A program made the translations under genes and the position numbers. Under the pieces are notes generated by a model. That model ran no database searches, had not been told where the DNA came from, and worked only from the letters and a program-made list of their open reading frames with translations. From Bradyrhizobium betae (GTDB lineage: Bacteria > Pseudomonadota > Alphaproteobacteria > Rhizobiales > Xanthobacteraceae), in NCBI RefSeq assembly GCF_008932115.1, contig NZ_CP044543.1, positions 4,532,501 to 4,596,500 of the forward strand: DNA of 64,000 nt. Reading direction: 5' to 3'. Shown piece after piece: positions 42,464 through 49,893 of this stretch; positions within the stretch are counted from its first letter, which is position 1, and the number at the start of each line of letters is the position of its first letter.

Positions 42464-43828
42464 ATGACTCTAAGATTGTCTTTCTTGGGTGGGGCAGGGA
42501 CCGTTACAGGCTCCAAGTATCTTCTGGACTCCGGATCGCATCGCATTCTTGTCGATTGCGGCCTCTTTCAAGGAAAGCGGGCTCTCCGAGAAATGAATTG
42601 GACAAGCTTCCCCGTCCACCCAGAGAGCATTTCGGCCGTCGTCCTTACTCATGCCCACCTGGATCATTCGGGCGCACTGCCGCTGCTGGTGAAGCAGGGC
42701 TTCGCGGGTCCGATCGTCTGTTCGGAGGCGACCGCCGGACTCTGCGAGGTACTGCTGCGCGATTCGGGCCACATCCAGGAGCAGGACGCACTGTTTGCCA
42801 ACAAGCATGGGTTCTCGAGACACAAGCCGGCCCTTCCTCTCTACGGCGTGAAGGATGCCGAAGCTGCGCTGCGGCTACTGAGGCCGATCTCGTTTCGCCG
42901 CGAACATTCCCTGCCTGGCGGAGGACGCACAATGCTCCGACACGCGGGGCACATCCTAGGTGCAGCATCGGTCGAGCTGGAGTGGAATCGAACGTCGATC
43001 GTCTTCTCGGGGGATCTGGGGCGGCAAGACGATCCTATCATGTTGCGGCCGGAAGCCCCTACGCGGTCCGACTACCTTATCGTCGAATCGACATACGGAG
43101 ACCGCTCTCATCCGACCATCGATCCTCAGCGCGAACTTGAGGAAATCGTCGCAACGACGACCAAAAGAGGCGGCACGGTGGTCATTCCGGCCTTCGCGGT
43201 CGGTCGGGTCCAGGTGCTCCTCCACTACTTCGAACGCATCAAATCGGCCGGAGGGCTTACCAACGTGCCGATCTTCCTGGACAGTCCGATGGCGGTCGAC
43301 GCCAGCGATATCTTCTGCAGGTTCAAATCGGATCACAAGCTCACGCATGAGGAATGCCGCAGGACATGCGCCGTCGCGACCTATATCCGCTCGGTCGAGG
43401 ATTCGAAGCGCCTTGGCAGCAGCCCGATTCCCAAGGTCATCATTTCCGCGAGCGGAATGGCTACCGGCGGCCGGGTGCTTCATCACTTGAAGCGTTTCGC
43501 GCCGTATCAGAAAAATACGATCCTGTTCGCAGGCTATCAGGCCGAGGGCACTCGAGGGGCCGCGATGACGTCGGGAGCGAAGTCAGTCCGTATCCACGGA
43601 GAGGATGTGCCTGTCGCTGCGGAGGTCCGTAACATAGAAGCTCTGTCTGCGCACGCCGACGCGAACGAGATCCTGACGTGGCTGAAGAGCATCGGAGGCG
43701 CTCCAAAGGCGACGTACATCACTCACGGTGAGCTGCAAGCCTCGAAGGCGCTACAGGCGCGAGTTTCGGCCGAACTCGGTTGGACCAGTCTCGTTCCGGA
43801 GCAGGGTCAGGAAGCTCTGTTGGCTTGA
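42464..43828 (+). CDS. Metallo-beta-lactamase/beta-CASP RNA-processing-type nuclease
   Basis: 454 residues. MBL motifs: LTHAHLDHSGALP (HxHxDH), RHAGHILGAASVELEW and FSGDLGRQDDPIM; beta-CASP motifs follow: VESTYGDRSHP, PAFAVGRVQVLLHYFERI, FLDSPMAVDASDIF, ISASGMATGGRVLHH and LSAHADANEILTWL, ending THGE. This is the CPSF-73/YsH1-like family, endo/exonucleases on RNA. All zinc ligands are present. Convergent with the HHYSGG gene, separated by a hairpin. Confidence 0.92.
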   Translation: MTLRLSFLGGAGTVTGSKYLLDSGSHRILVDCGLFQGKRALREMNWTSFPVHPESISAVVLTHAHLDHSGALPLLVKQGFAGPIVCSEATAGLCEVLLRDSGHIQEQDALFANKHGFSRHKPALPLYGVKDAEAALRLLRPISFRREHSLPGGGRTMLRHAGHILGAASVELEWNRTSIVFSGDLGRQDDPIMLRPEAPTRSDYLIVESTYGDRSHPTIDPQRELEEIVATTTKRGGTVVIPAFAVGRVQVLLHYFERIKSAGGLTNVPIFLDSPMAVDASDIFCRFKSDHKLTHEECRRTCAVATYIRSVEDSKRLGSSPIPKVIISASGMATGGRVLHHLKRFAPYQKNTILFAGYQAEGTRGAAMTSGAKSVRIHGEDVPVAAEVRNIEALSAHADANEILTWLKSIGGAPKATYITHGELQASKALQARVSAELGWTSLVPEQGQEALLA

Positions 43829-43844
43829 ACCAATCCCGACCGAC

Positions 43845-43883
43845 GGCAGTGATCCGACGTCTTCGGACCGAAGGATCACTGCC
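43845..43883. terminator. Hairpin between convergent genes
   Basis: Perfect 11-bp arms GGCAGTGATCC (43845-43855) and GGATCACTGCC (43873-43883) with an inner CTTCGG-A-CCGAAG dyad. It lies between the stop of the beta-CASP gene and the 3' end of the convergent small gene, so it likely ends transcription from both sides. No T-run is present. Confidence 0.65.
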
Positions 43884-43889
43884 CTCCGA

Positions 43890-44135
43890 TCACTGATCCT
43901 TCTTGGGGCCCATGTGATGCGGCACATCCGTCTTGGGACCTCCGCCGTAGTGATGGCTGCCGCCGGATTTGCTCTTCGACCCTGTGCTTGGCTTCTTGCC
44001 CATGTGATGCGATTCCGTCTTCGGTCCGCCCGAATAGTGGTGACCACCATCGTTCGATGGAGTCGTTTGTGCCATGGCGGGGACGATGGCGAAGGACAAA
44101 ACGGTGGTGGCCACGAGCAACTTGCGCGCGTTCAT
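43890..44135 (-). CDS. Small secreted HHYSGGPKT-repeat protein (copy A)
   Basis: 81 residues: signal peptide (LVATTVLSFAIVPAMAQ), then two units of HHY(S/G)GGPKT...HHMG separated by Gly/Ser/Lys (HHYSGGPKTESHHMGKKP, SHHYGGGPKTDVPHHMGPKK). Each unit has four His and one Met, suggesting copper or other metal binding in the periplasm. A paralogue with the same architecture is at 61990-62241, and both have an FNR/FixK box upstream. The family function is unknown. Confidence 0.75.
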   Translation of the reverse strand: MNARKLLVATTVLSFAIVPAMAQTTPSNDGGHHYSGGPKTESHHMGKKPSTGSKSKSGGSHHYGGGPKTDVPHHMGPKKDQ

Positions 44136-44228
44136 ATGATTCTCCTGTTCGGTCTTGATGATGATCGCAAGCGATCAAACCAGATGTCTGAAGCGGAGAC
44201 AATGCAGCGCGAACATCGGTCGGAGTAG

Positions 44229-44242
44229 TTGAGCGAGATCAA
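44229..44242. promoter_or_regulatory. FNR/FixK-type box
   Basis: TTGAGCGAGATCAA, 94 bp upstream of the - strand HHYSGG-repeat gene (start 44135). Probable control site of that gene. Confidence 0.7.
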
Positions 44243-44932
44243 CAATCGTCGTGTGGATGATCTAGTCGATGCACAAATTGAAGGCGCGGAGACGTGACGC
44301 AAGAGGCGATGTATTCTTACAGAGTTCGTTCAAATTCTTTCTCGCAAAGACTTCAGCTCAGCATCGTTTGCGACGAACGACGTGTCGATTCATTACGCCG
44401 ATCGGAGCAAAAAGTTTTTCTTGGCGATCGGCTGCGCATCTGAGAGTGGTCAAGTCCGTTCACAAGCGGTCTGTCGGCATTGCGATCGGCCATCGATATT
44501 TCGAGGATAGGAAAGGCGCAATGGCCGCAACGCCGAATTGGATCATCGTACGCCCGCAGCGTAACGACGATCCGGACCGCTGCACTCGCTCGCCCGGCAG
44601 CTCAAGATAAGCCCCGGACTGTCGGGCATACTCTGTCGTCGCAGCGGGGATAACACTCGCGCGACGACAGAGTTCGAGCATTAAGATGGTGCATAATGTG
44701 GCTAGTCGAAAATTGATCCTTATTGGGCGCTGCCGAATCAACATCAACATCGTCGATTCGCGTTGCCATCTCACGTTCCGGCAGCCGAGACATCCTGAAT
44801 CCGTATGAGCCTAACATCGACCATCTACTCCTGCGCCGATACCACGCGCCGTATAGCGGAGGCGAGGGCGGGAATCGCTTCCAAACGTCCTGAGCGAATC
44901 CGCTTCGCAAAGGTTCGCTCACCGGAGGGAAG
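44243..44932. other. Non-coding stretch with a perfect inverted repeat
   Basis: About 690 bases without a supported gene. It holds a perfect 13-bp inverted repeat (44630-44673, listed separately). Weak frames on either strand lack ribosome sites and family signals. Confidence 0.5.
44630..44673. repeat. Perfect 13-bp inverted repeat
   Basis: ACTCTGTCGTCGC (44630-44642) and GCGACGACAGAGT (44661-44673) with an 18-base loop. It is not followed by a T-run and no gene ends here, so it may be a structured RNA, an operator or a remnant of a mobile element end. Confidence 0.6.
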
Positions 44933-45571
44933 ATGATCGTTCACGCGACGACGCATAAGGTTGTCGCTATGGTGCTCGCCCGAGCCGAGCGCAGGTCGTT
45001 CGTTCCGTTGGTCGGGCTGACGGCATTTATCTCCGCGTTGTCGATGAGCGTGCCCGTGGAGTGGCTGGTCGTCGCTGCTTCATTGGCCAATCAACGCAGA
45101 TGGATGTTGATCGCTTCGATCGCCGCGGTGGGAAGCGCGATCGCTTCGCTCGGTCTTTATCTCGCATTTCATCACTTCGGCTGGAATCTCTTGCTCGCCC
45201 GTTTTCCGGACCTCGCAGGCTCGCAAGCCTGGCTGCAAGCTACCGATTGGCTATCGAGATACGGTCTAATGGCGATATTCGGGCTGATGGCTTTGCCGTT
45301 GCCTTTCCCCAAGTTGCCCATGCTTGCGGTAGCGGGAATCTATCGGCTGCCAATCGCGGACGTCTTCGTCGCCATCCTTGTCGGCAAGATTATCAAGTAT
45401 TTGGCCTACGCGTATTTGGCCACGCGGTTCCCATTGGCTCTGCGCTTTTTCACCGAACACGGCTGGATCGCTGCCAGCCTGACGGCGAGCCGCGAAGGGA
45501 GAACGCCGATCGTCTCTCCGTCGGTGCGCGGGGCCGGCAGCGAAAGAAGTGAGGAAGCTAGGATTGGCTGA
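44933..45571 (+). CDS. YqaA/DedA-like (VTT-type) membrane protein
   Basis: 212 residues, four or five TM helices: FISALSMSVPVEWLVVAASL, LIASIAAVGSAIASLGLYLA, YGLMAIFGLMALPLPFPKLP, and VFVAILVGKIIKYLAYAYLA. The small-residue loop PLPFPKLPMLAVAGIYRLP recalls the G/F-x-P loop of SNARE-associated/VTT proteins. It probably works in lipid or membrane homeostasis; function uncertain. The 3' end overlaps the OpgC gene by 23 bases. Confidence 0.65.
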   Translation: MIVHATTHKVVAMVLARAERRSFVPLVGLTAFISALSMSVPVEWLVVAASLANQRRWMLIASIAAVGSAIASLGLYLAFHHFGWNLLLARFPDLAGSQAWLQATDWLSRYGLMAIFGLMALPLPFPKLPMLAVAGIYRLPIADVFVAILVGKIIKYLAYAYLATRFPLALRFFTEHGWIAASLTASREGRTPIVSPSVRGAGSERSEEARIG

Positions 45572-46802
45572 CGAAAAGACTGGAGGCTGGACGCTACAGA
45601 TTGCCATCTTCATACAGGAGCGCTTCCGGGAGGCGACGACCCTAAGGTTCGGGCTGCCGAAACCGCAGAGAGATCTCCGACTGGACCTGTTTCGGGGTCT
45701 CGCGAATTGGCTGATCTTCCTGGGCCACATTCCCGATTCGATCCTGGCGTGGTTTACGACGCGAAACTACGGCTTCAGCGACGGCGCCGATTTGTTCGTG
45801 CTGATCTCCGGCTACACCGCGACGTTCGTGTTCGGCAGGATCATGATGGAGCACGGCTTCGTGATAGGCGCGACCAGGCTCCTTCGTCGGGTGTGGCAGC
45901 TCTACGTCGCTCATCTCCTATTGTTCTTCGCATATCTGACATCGGTGCACTATTTCGCGCACAAGTTCGATACGCCGCACTTGATGGACCAGTTCAATGT
46001 CAAGCTGCTGATGGACTTCCCGGTCGAAACCCTCACGCAAGGCTTCCTGCTGAAGTTCAAGCCGCTCAACCTGGACGTCTTGCCACTCTATATCGTGCTG
46101 ATGGCGGCATTCCCGATTGTGCTGTGGTTCATGCTCAGATGGCGCAACGCCGTTATGATCGGTTCGATCGCGCTGTACCTCGCTGCGCGTCACTACGACT
46201 GGAATTTTGCGTCTTATCCCTCGGGGGTCTGGTACTTCAACCCGCTCACATGGCAGTTGCTTTTCGTCGCCGGTGCGTGGCTTGCTCTTGGAGGAGCCGC
46301 CGCGTGCAGTGCCCTACTTCGGTCGCCCATCATCCTGGCTCTGAGCGTCGCGTTTCTTCTGTTTGCCCTGATGGTCTCGCTGGCAGAGCGAATCCCGGAA
46401 CTGCAACGTTACATTCCCGAGGTCGCCGCCGGAATGTTCATTCCAAACGACAAGACCAATCTTGCTCCCTACCGAGTCGCGCATTTGGCCAGCCTGGTAT
46501 TCATCGGCATATCGCTGATTCCCGTCGATTGGCCCGGCCTTCAATGGCCCATCCTTAAGCCGCTGATCAGGTGCGGGCAGCAATCTCTGCCCGTGTTCTG
46601 CGTAGGGCTGTTCCTGTCCTTCATCGCCCATTTCGTTCTGGACTTCGGTTCGGAAGGCTTGTTGGCCCAGCTCCTGGTCGGAGGCGTGGGCCTGTGGATC
46701 CTGACGATGATTGCGTACTATCGAACCTGGTCAAAGCAGGTCGACAAGAGCTTGTCGTCCGGCCAAAGATCGAATTCATCGGGCGGCAATGTCGAATCGT
46801 GA
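45549..46802 (+). CDS. opgC: OpgC-family membrane protein
   Basis: 417 residues with about ten TM helices. The opening RDLRLDLFRGLANWLIFLGH, IPDSILAWFTTRNYGFSDGA and DLFVLISGYTATFVFGRIMM are the OpgC signature; OpgC succinylates osmoregulated periplasmic glucans. Starts possible at GTG 45549 or TTG 45564; the first overlaps the previous gene by 23 bases. In a mixed island it may modify the cell envelope; the assignment of substrate is from the family. Confidence 0.85.
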   Translation: MRKLGLADEKTGGWTLQIAIFIQERFREATTLRFGLPKPQRDLRLDLFRGLANWLIFLGHIPDSILAWFTTRNYGFSDGADLFVLISGYTATFVFGRIMMEHGFVIGATRLLRRVWQLYVAHLLLFFAYLTSVHYFAHKFDTPHLMDQFNVKLLMDFPVETLTQGFLLKFKPLNLDVLPLYIVLMAAFPIVLWFMLRWRNAVMIGSIALYLAARHYDWNFASYPSGVWYFNPLTWQLLFVAGAWLALGGAAACSALLRSPIILALSVAFLLFALMVSLAERIPELQRYIPEVAAGMFIPNDKTNLAPYRVAHLASLVFIGISLIPVDWPGLQWPILKPLIRCGQQSLPVFCVGLFLSFIAHFVLDFGSEGLLAQLLVGGVGLWILTMIAYYRTWSKQVDKSLSSGQRSNSSGGNVES

Positions 46803-46826
46803 CGTTCGGTTTGCTTTGAGGTCGGC

Positions 46827-47240
46827 ATGATAACTTCCGAGCGAATCTTCGCCGACCAGACGCAGGGCGCGATCCTGCACGGCCTTCATGGGACCGCATC
46901 CGCAATCGAACTGCTTGGAGTGCTGGTAATCGTGGGCGGCGTCGTGACTGCGACGGCGTTTGCGCTTCGCGAAATGCGGCAGGGAGCATTTGTCGATGCA
47001 TTTCGGTCGTACCGGGCGAACCTTGGTCGAGGCATTTTGCTCGGGTTGGAGTTCCTGATCGCCGCAGATATCATCGGAATGGTCGCGATCGTACCGTCGT
47101 TCGATCGACTCGGAATTCTCGCGGTAATCATCGTGATCCGTACGTTCTTAAGCTTCTCCCTTCAGATCGAGATCGAAGGTCGGCTGCCTTGGCAGCGGCG
47201 CAAGCCGGCCGCCGATGAGGCGGATGGGGCGGAGCTCTAG
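46827..47240 (+). CDS. DUF1622 membrane protein
   Basis: 137 residues with three TM segments: SAIELLGVLVIVGGVVTATA, RGILLGLEFLIAADIIGMVA and LGILAVIIVIRTFLSFSLQI, then EIEGRLPWQR, which are typical DUF1622 features. Function unknown. Its stop overlaps the convergent DUF3141 gene by four bases. Confidence 0.85.
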   Translation: MITSERIFADQTQGAILHGLHGTASAIELLGVLVIVGGVVTATAFALREMRQGAFVDAFRSYRANLGRGILLGLEFLIAADIIGMVAIVPSFDRLGILAVIIVIRTFLSFSLQIEIEGRLPWQRRKPAADEADGAEL

Positions 47241-48973
47241 GGCGACGATCCGGTGTCGCGGGAGGTTGGTATCCCATACAGGACCTGGAACATGCGCTCC
47301 AAAGAGGCGTCCCGATTCGATCGGGCCGTCTGGATCAGCGTGGTGACGAGACCGAAGAGGGTGCGCTCGCTCTTGAGGTAGGGATTGTCGTCTGAAAGGG
47401 GCGAGCGGTCGTCACGGATCGCCTTCGCAAGGCTTGGCAGGCCGTAAAGCCAAGGCGAAAAGGACGCCGAAAAGACATATCGACTCATCCGCATCGGGTG
47501 AAGCCATTTGGCGGTTTCCGCCAAGAAGGGATTGGAGCTCGCCCGAACGAGAGGGCTGAAGAAGGCGCCGTAGATGCTTTCACTCATTGCAGAGAAGTCT
47601 GCGATGCGCGCGAAGGCGGGATCCGGACGAGGAAACTTGAGATCTTCGACCTTCCGGGATTCAAACCGCACTGCAAAGGGTAGATTCGACGGGCTGTCCG
47701 AGGGGTCGCGATCCTCGATTTTCATTTCATACAGACCGGGCGCTAGGCCTTCGATTTCCGGCAGGCTGGCGAGAATGGCGCGATGTTCGCGTTGGGCGAC
47801 TTTGCCGGAGACGAAGATCCCAAGATGACCCACGTGCGGGTTCGTCAAATAGACGATACGTTGGCCGGCCTCGATCAAATCTCCGGTCGTCGGATACACG
47901 ATGGGAATCCAGCCGAGCGCCTGATGCGGCGGCGTGATGTTGTCGCCGTAGGACGCGAACACGACCAGCGGGTTCCGTATACGGCGCAGATCGGCAACGC
48001 AATGCTCGCAAATGCGGAAGCGGCCACCCTCAAGCTGGTTGCCTATGAAGAGGTTTTCGACGATCGCCAGAATTTCTTCCCTGCTCAGGAAGAAGAAGCT
48101 ACCCCACCAGCGTTCGAATTCGAGAAAGCGTTCGCGTTCTCGATCGATATGCGTGAACAGTTGGACGTATTTCTCCCACTGCGCCTCGGGCTTCAGGCTC
48201 TCGAAGTTCTGGGCAAGCCACGCGCCGTCGAACCTTCCATCGCTGAGATCGGCAACGAGGTGTGCGAGCCAGGCTCCGCCGTTGAATCCCGCTGCGAGCC
48301 GAATCGGATTCACGCCGGCTTCGCCCGACCAATATGAGAGCGGGGAGCCGTTGAGTACCGCGGGGCCGACGAGACCGCTGCAGTCCGCGGAAAGCAGGGT
48401 CACCGCCCAACCGGCCTGGCAATTTCCGTACAGTATTGGTGGTTGCCCCGGATGCCGGGTGCTCACCGCCTCGACGAAGCGCCGAAGTGCGTGCAAGACG
48501 TCGGCGAGAGTCTGGCCGCGACACGGCTGAGGGAAGAAGGATACGAAATAGACCGGATGGCCCTCCGCCAGCGCGATGCCGACCTCGGAGTCCTGTTTGA
48601 ATCCGCCGATGCCGGGTCCATGTCCTGCCCTCGGATCCAAGACCACCACAGGCGGTTTCGCCTCCGATCCGGTGTCCACATTTTCATCGAGGATGCGAAG
48701 CAGCACGTAGTTGACGGGGCGTACGAACTGGCGAGCGTCAACGATCGTCTCGAAGCGGAAGTCGAGCAGGGGCGGAGATCCTTGCCGTTCGTGTTCGATC
48801 AGGTTGTCCGCTCGTTGCCGAAGCGTGTCCCAGAACAGGATCGAGCGCTCTAGCAGATCTCGAGCGTATGCTTGCAGCGCATCGCCGCCTTCCGGCGAGC
48901 GGGCTGGGCGCGTTGGATCGTCGCCGAGCAAGTCTTTGGGTGTTGCGAGCTGCGAGTTGGTGGCGGCGTGCAT
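47237..48973 (-). CDS. DUF3141 alpha/beta-hydrolase (PhaC-like)
   Basis: 578 residues. VVVLDPRAGHGPGIGGFKQD, PVYFVSFFPQPCRGQTLADV and the nucleophile elbow LYGNCQAGWAVTLL (GxCxG, as in PHA synthases) identify the DUF3141 family. Later SYGDNITPPHQALGWIP and TNPHVGHLGIFVSGKVAQRE supply Asp and His of a Cys-Asp-His triad. The family is near PHA synthase in structure; its reaction is not established. An FNR/FixK box lies 142 bp upstream, shared with the divergent Met-rich gene. Confidence 0.85.
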   Translation of the reverse strand: MHAATNSQLATPKDLLGDDPTRPARSPEGGDALQAYARDLLERSILFWDTLRQRADNLIEHERQGSPPLLDFRFETIVDARQFVRPVNYVLLRILDENVDTGSEAKPPVVVLDPRAGHGPGIGGFKQDSEVGIALAEGHPVYFVSFFPQPCRGQTLADVLHALRRFVEAVSTRHPGQPPILYGNCQAGWAVTLLSADCSGLVGPAVLNGSPLSYWSGEAGVNPIRLAAGFNGGAWLAHLVADLSDGRFDGAWLAQNFESLKPEAQWEKYVQLFTHIDRERERFLEFERWWGSFFFLSREEILAIVENLFIGNQLEGGRFRICEHCVADLRRIRNPLVVFASYGDNITPPHQALGWIPIVYPTTGDLIEAGQRIVYLTNPHVGHLGIFVSGKVAQREHRAILASLPEIEGLAPGLYEMKIEDRDPSDSPSNLPFAVRFESRKVEDLKFPRPDPAFARIADFSAMSESIYGAFFSPLVRASSNPFLAETAKWLHPMRMSRYVFSASFSPWLYGLPSLAKAIRDDRSPLSDDNPYLKSERTLFGLVTTLIQTARSNRDASLERMFQVLYGIPTSRDTGSSP

Positions 48974-49114
48974 CGACTGTTCCTGAAATCAGATCGCTTC
49001 GAAGGTTCGATGCTAATAGCGAAGTCGCTGTCGCGAGACGAGTGTAATTTTTTGACGGGTCGCGCGTCTATATCAGACAGTGCAGCGTAACACGCGAAGC
49101 TATCAACCGCGTTG

Positions 49115-49128
49115 TTGATCTACCTCAA
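49115..49128. promoter_or_regulatory. FNR/FixK-type box
   Basis: TTGATCTACCTCAA, 67 bp upstream of the Met-rich Spy-like gene (49196) and the electron-transfer genes behind it; it also lies 142 bp upstream of the divergent DUF3141 gene. Confidence 0.7.
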
Positions 49129-49195
49129 GATTAGTCGCACTCGAGTTGGTTAGGGAGGCGGTCGACATTTGTCTGACTGAAAGTTGGAGGAGATT

Positions 49196-49882
49196 ATGGT
49201 GACTGCGAAAAGGTTCATGGGGACTGCGGCGACGATCATCGTCATGAGTCTTGTTTCGGTTGGGCTGGCGTCGGCCGAAGTCGCTGCGAATGGACGTGAG
49301 CGGCTCGCGATGATGGACGACATGAAGATGAAGTCCGATTCGTCGAACCCTTCGAGCATGGGAAACATGGCCCAGCCCGGCGCTGCGAGCGGCGGGTCGG
49401 CAGACGACAAGATGAAGATGCAGGGGCCAGGTCAGATGCCGGGCCAGCAGCAGGACTCCGGCATGATGCAGATGATGCAGATGATGGAGCGAATGCACAA
49501 TCGGATGTTACCGTCCGGCAGCGGCATGGGAGCGGGTGTCTCGGCGAGCGGTCCCATGGACGTCACCGAGCGGTTGGAAGGTCGTATCGCTTTCCTCAAA
49601 ACCGAGTTGCAGATCAACGACAAGCAATTGACCGACTGGAATCTCTTGGCCGATGCGTTGCGTTCGAGTCGGCAACACCTATTGGAGGCGCGAAAGCAGC
49701 TTGTCATGGACGACAACATGACGGGGCCCAACCGCATCGTTCGGTATGAGCAGCACCTGAACGAGCGTTTGGAGGCGATCAAATCGGCTCGCACCGCCTT
49801 CAGTCGGCTCTACGGATCGCTCAGTGACGGGCAAAAGCAGACGGCGGACTCCATCCTGCTGCCTTTGATCGCGACGTTCTGA
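49196..49882 (+). CDS. Met-rich Spy/CpxP-like periplasmic protein
   Basis: 228 residues. Signal peptide (residues about 10-28, ending GLASA). A Met-rich low-complexity region follows (MMDDMKMKSD, DKMKMQGPGQ, DSGMMQMMQMMERMHNRM), then a helical Spy/CpxP-type domain with RIAFLKTELQINDKQLTDWN and SARTAFSRLYGSLSDGQKQT (the LTxxQ-like repeats, here LSDGQ). Met clusters suggest Cu(I) binding. GTTGGAGGAG precedes ATG 49196. Likely first gene of the operon through 53427. Confidence 0.75.
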   Translation: MVTAKRFMGTAATIIVMSLVSVGLASAEVAANGRERLAMMDDMKMKSDSSNPSSMGNMAQPGAASGGSADDKMKMQGPGQMPGQQQDSGMMQMMQMMERMHNRMLPSGSGMGAGVSASGPMDVTERLEGRIAFLKTELQINDKQLTDWNLLADALRSSRQHLLEARKQLVMDDNMTGPNRIVRYEQHLNERLEAIKSARTAFSRLYGSLSDGQKQTADSILLPLIATF

Positions 49883-49893
49883 CGAAGGCATGC

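Noticed and set aside
44163..44190. TTGATGATGATCGCAAGCGATCAA as a second FNR-type site
   Set aside because: Half-sites are 16 bases apart instead of 6; the inner GATCGC/GCGATC dyad is short and probably chance.
44602..44922. 106-aa - strand frame in the 44.2-44.9 kb gap
   Set aside because: Covers a perfect inverted repeat, no recognisable domain and poor start context.
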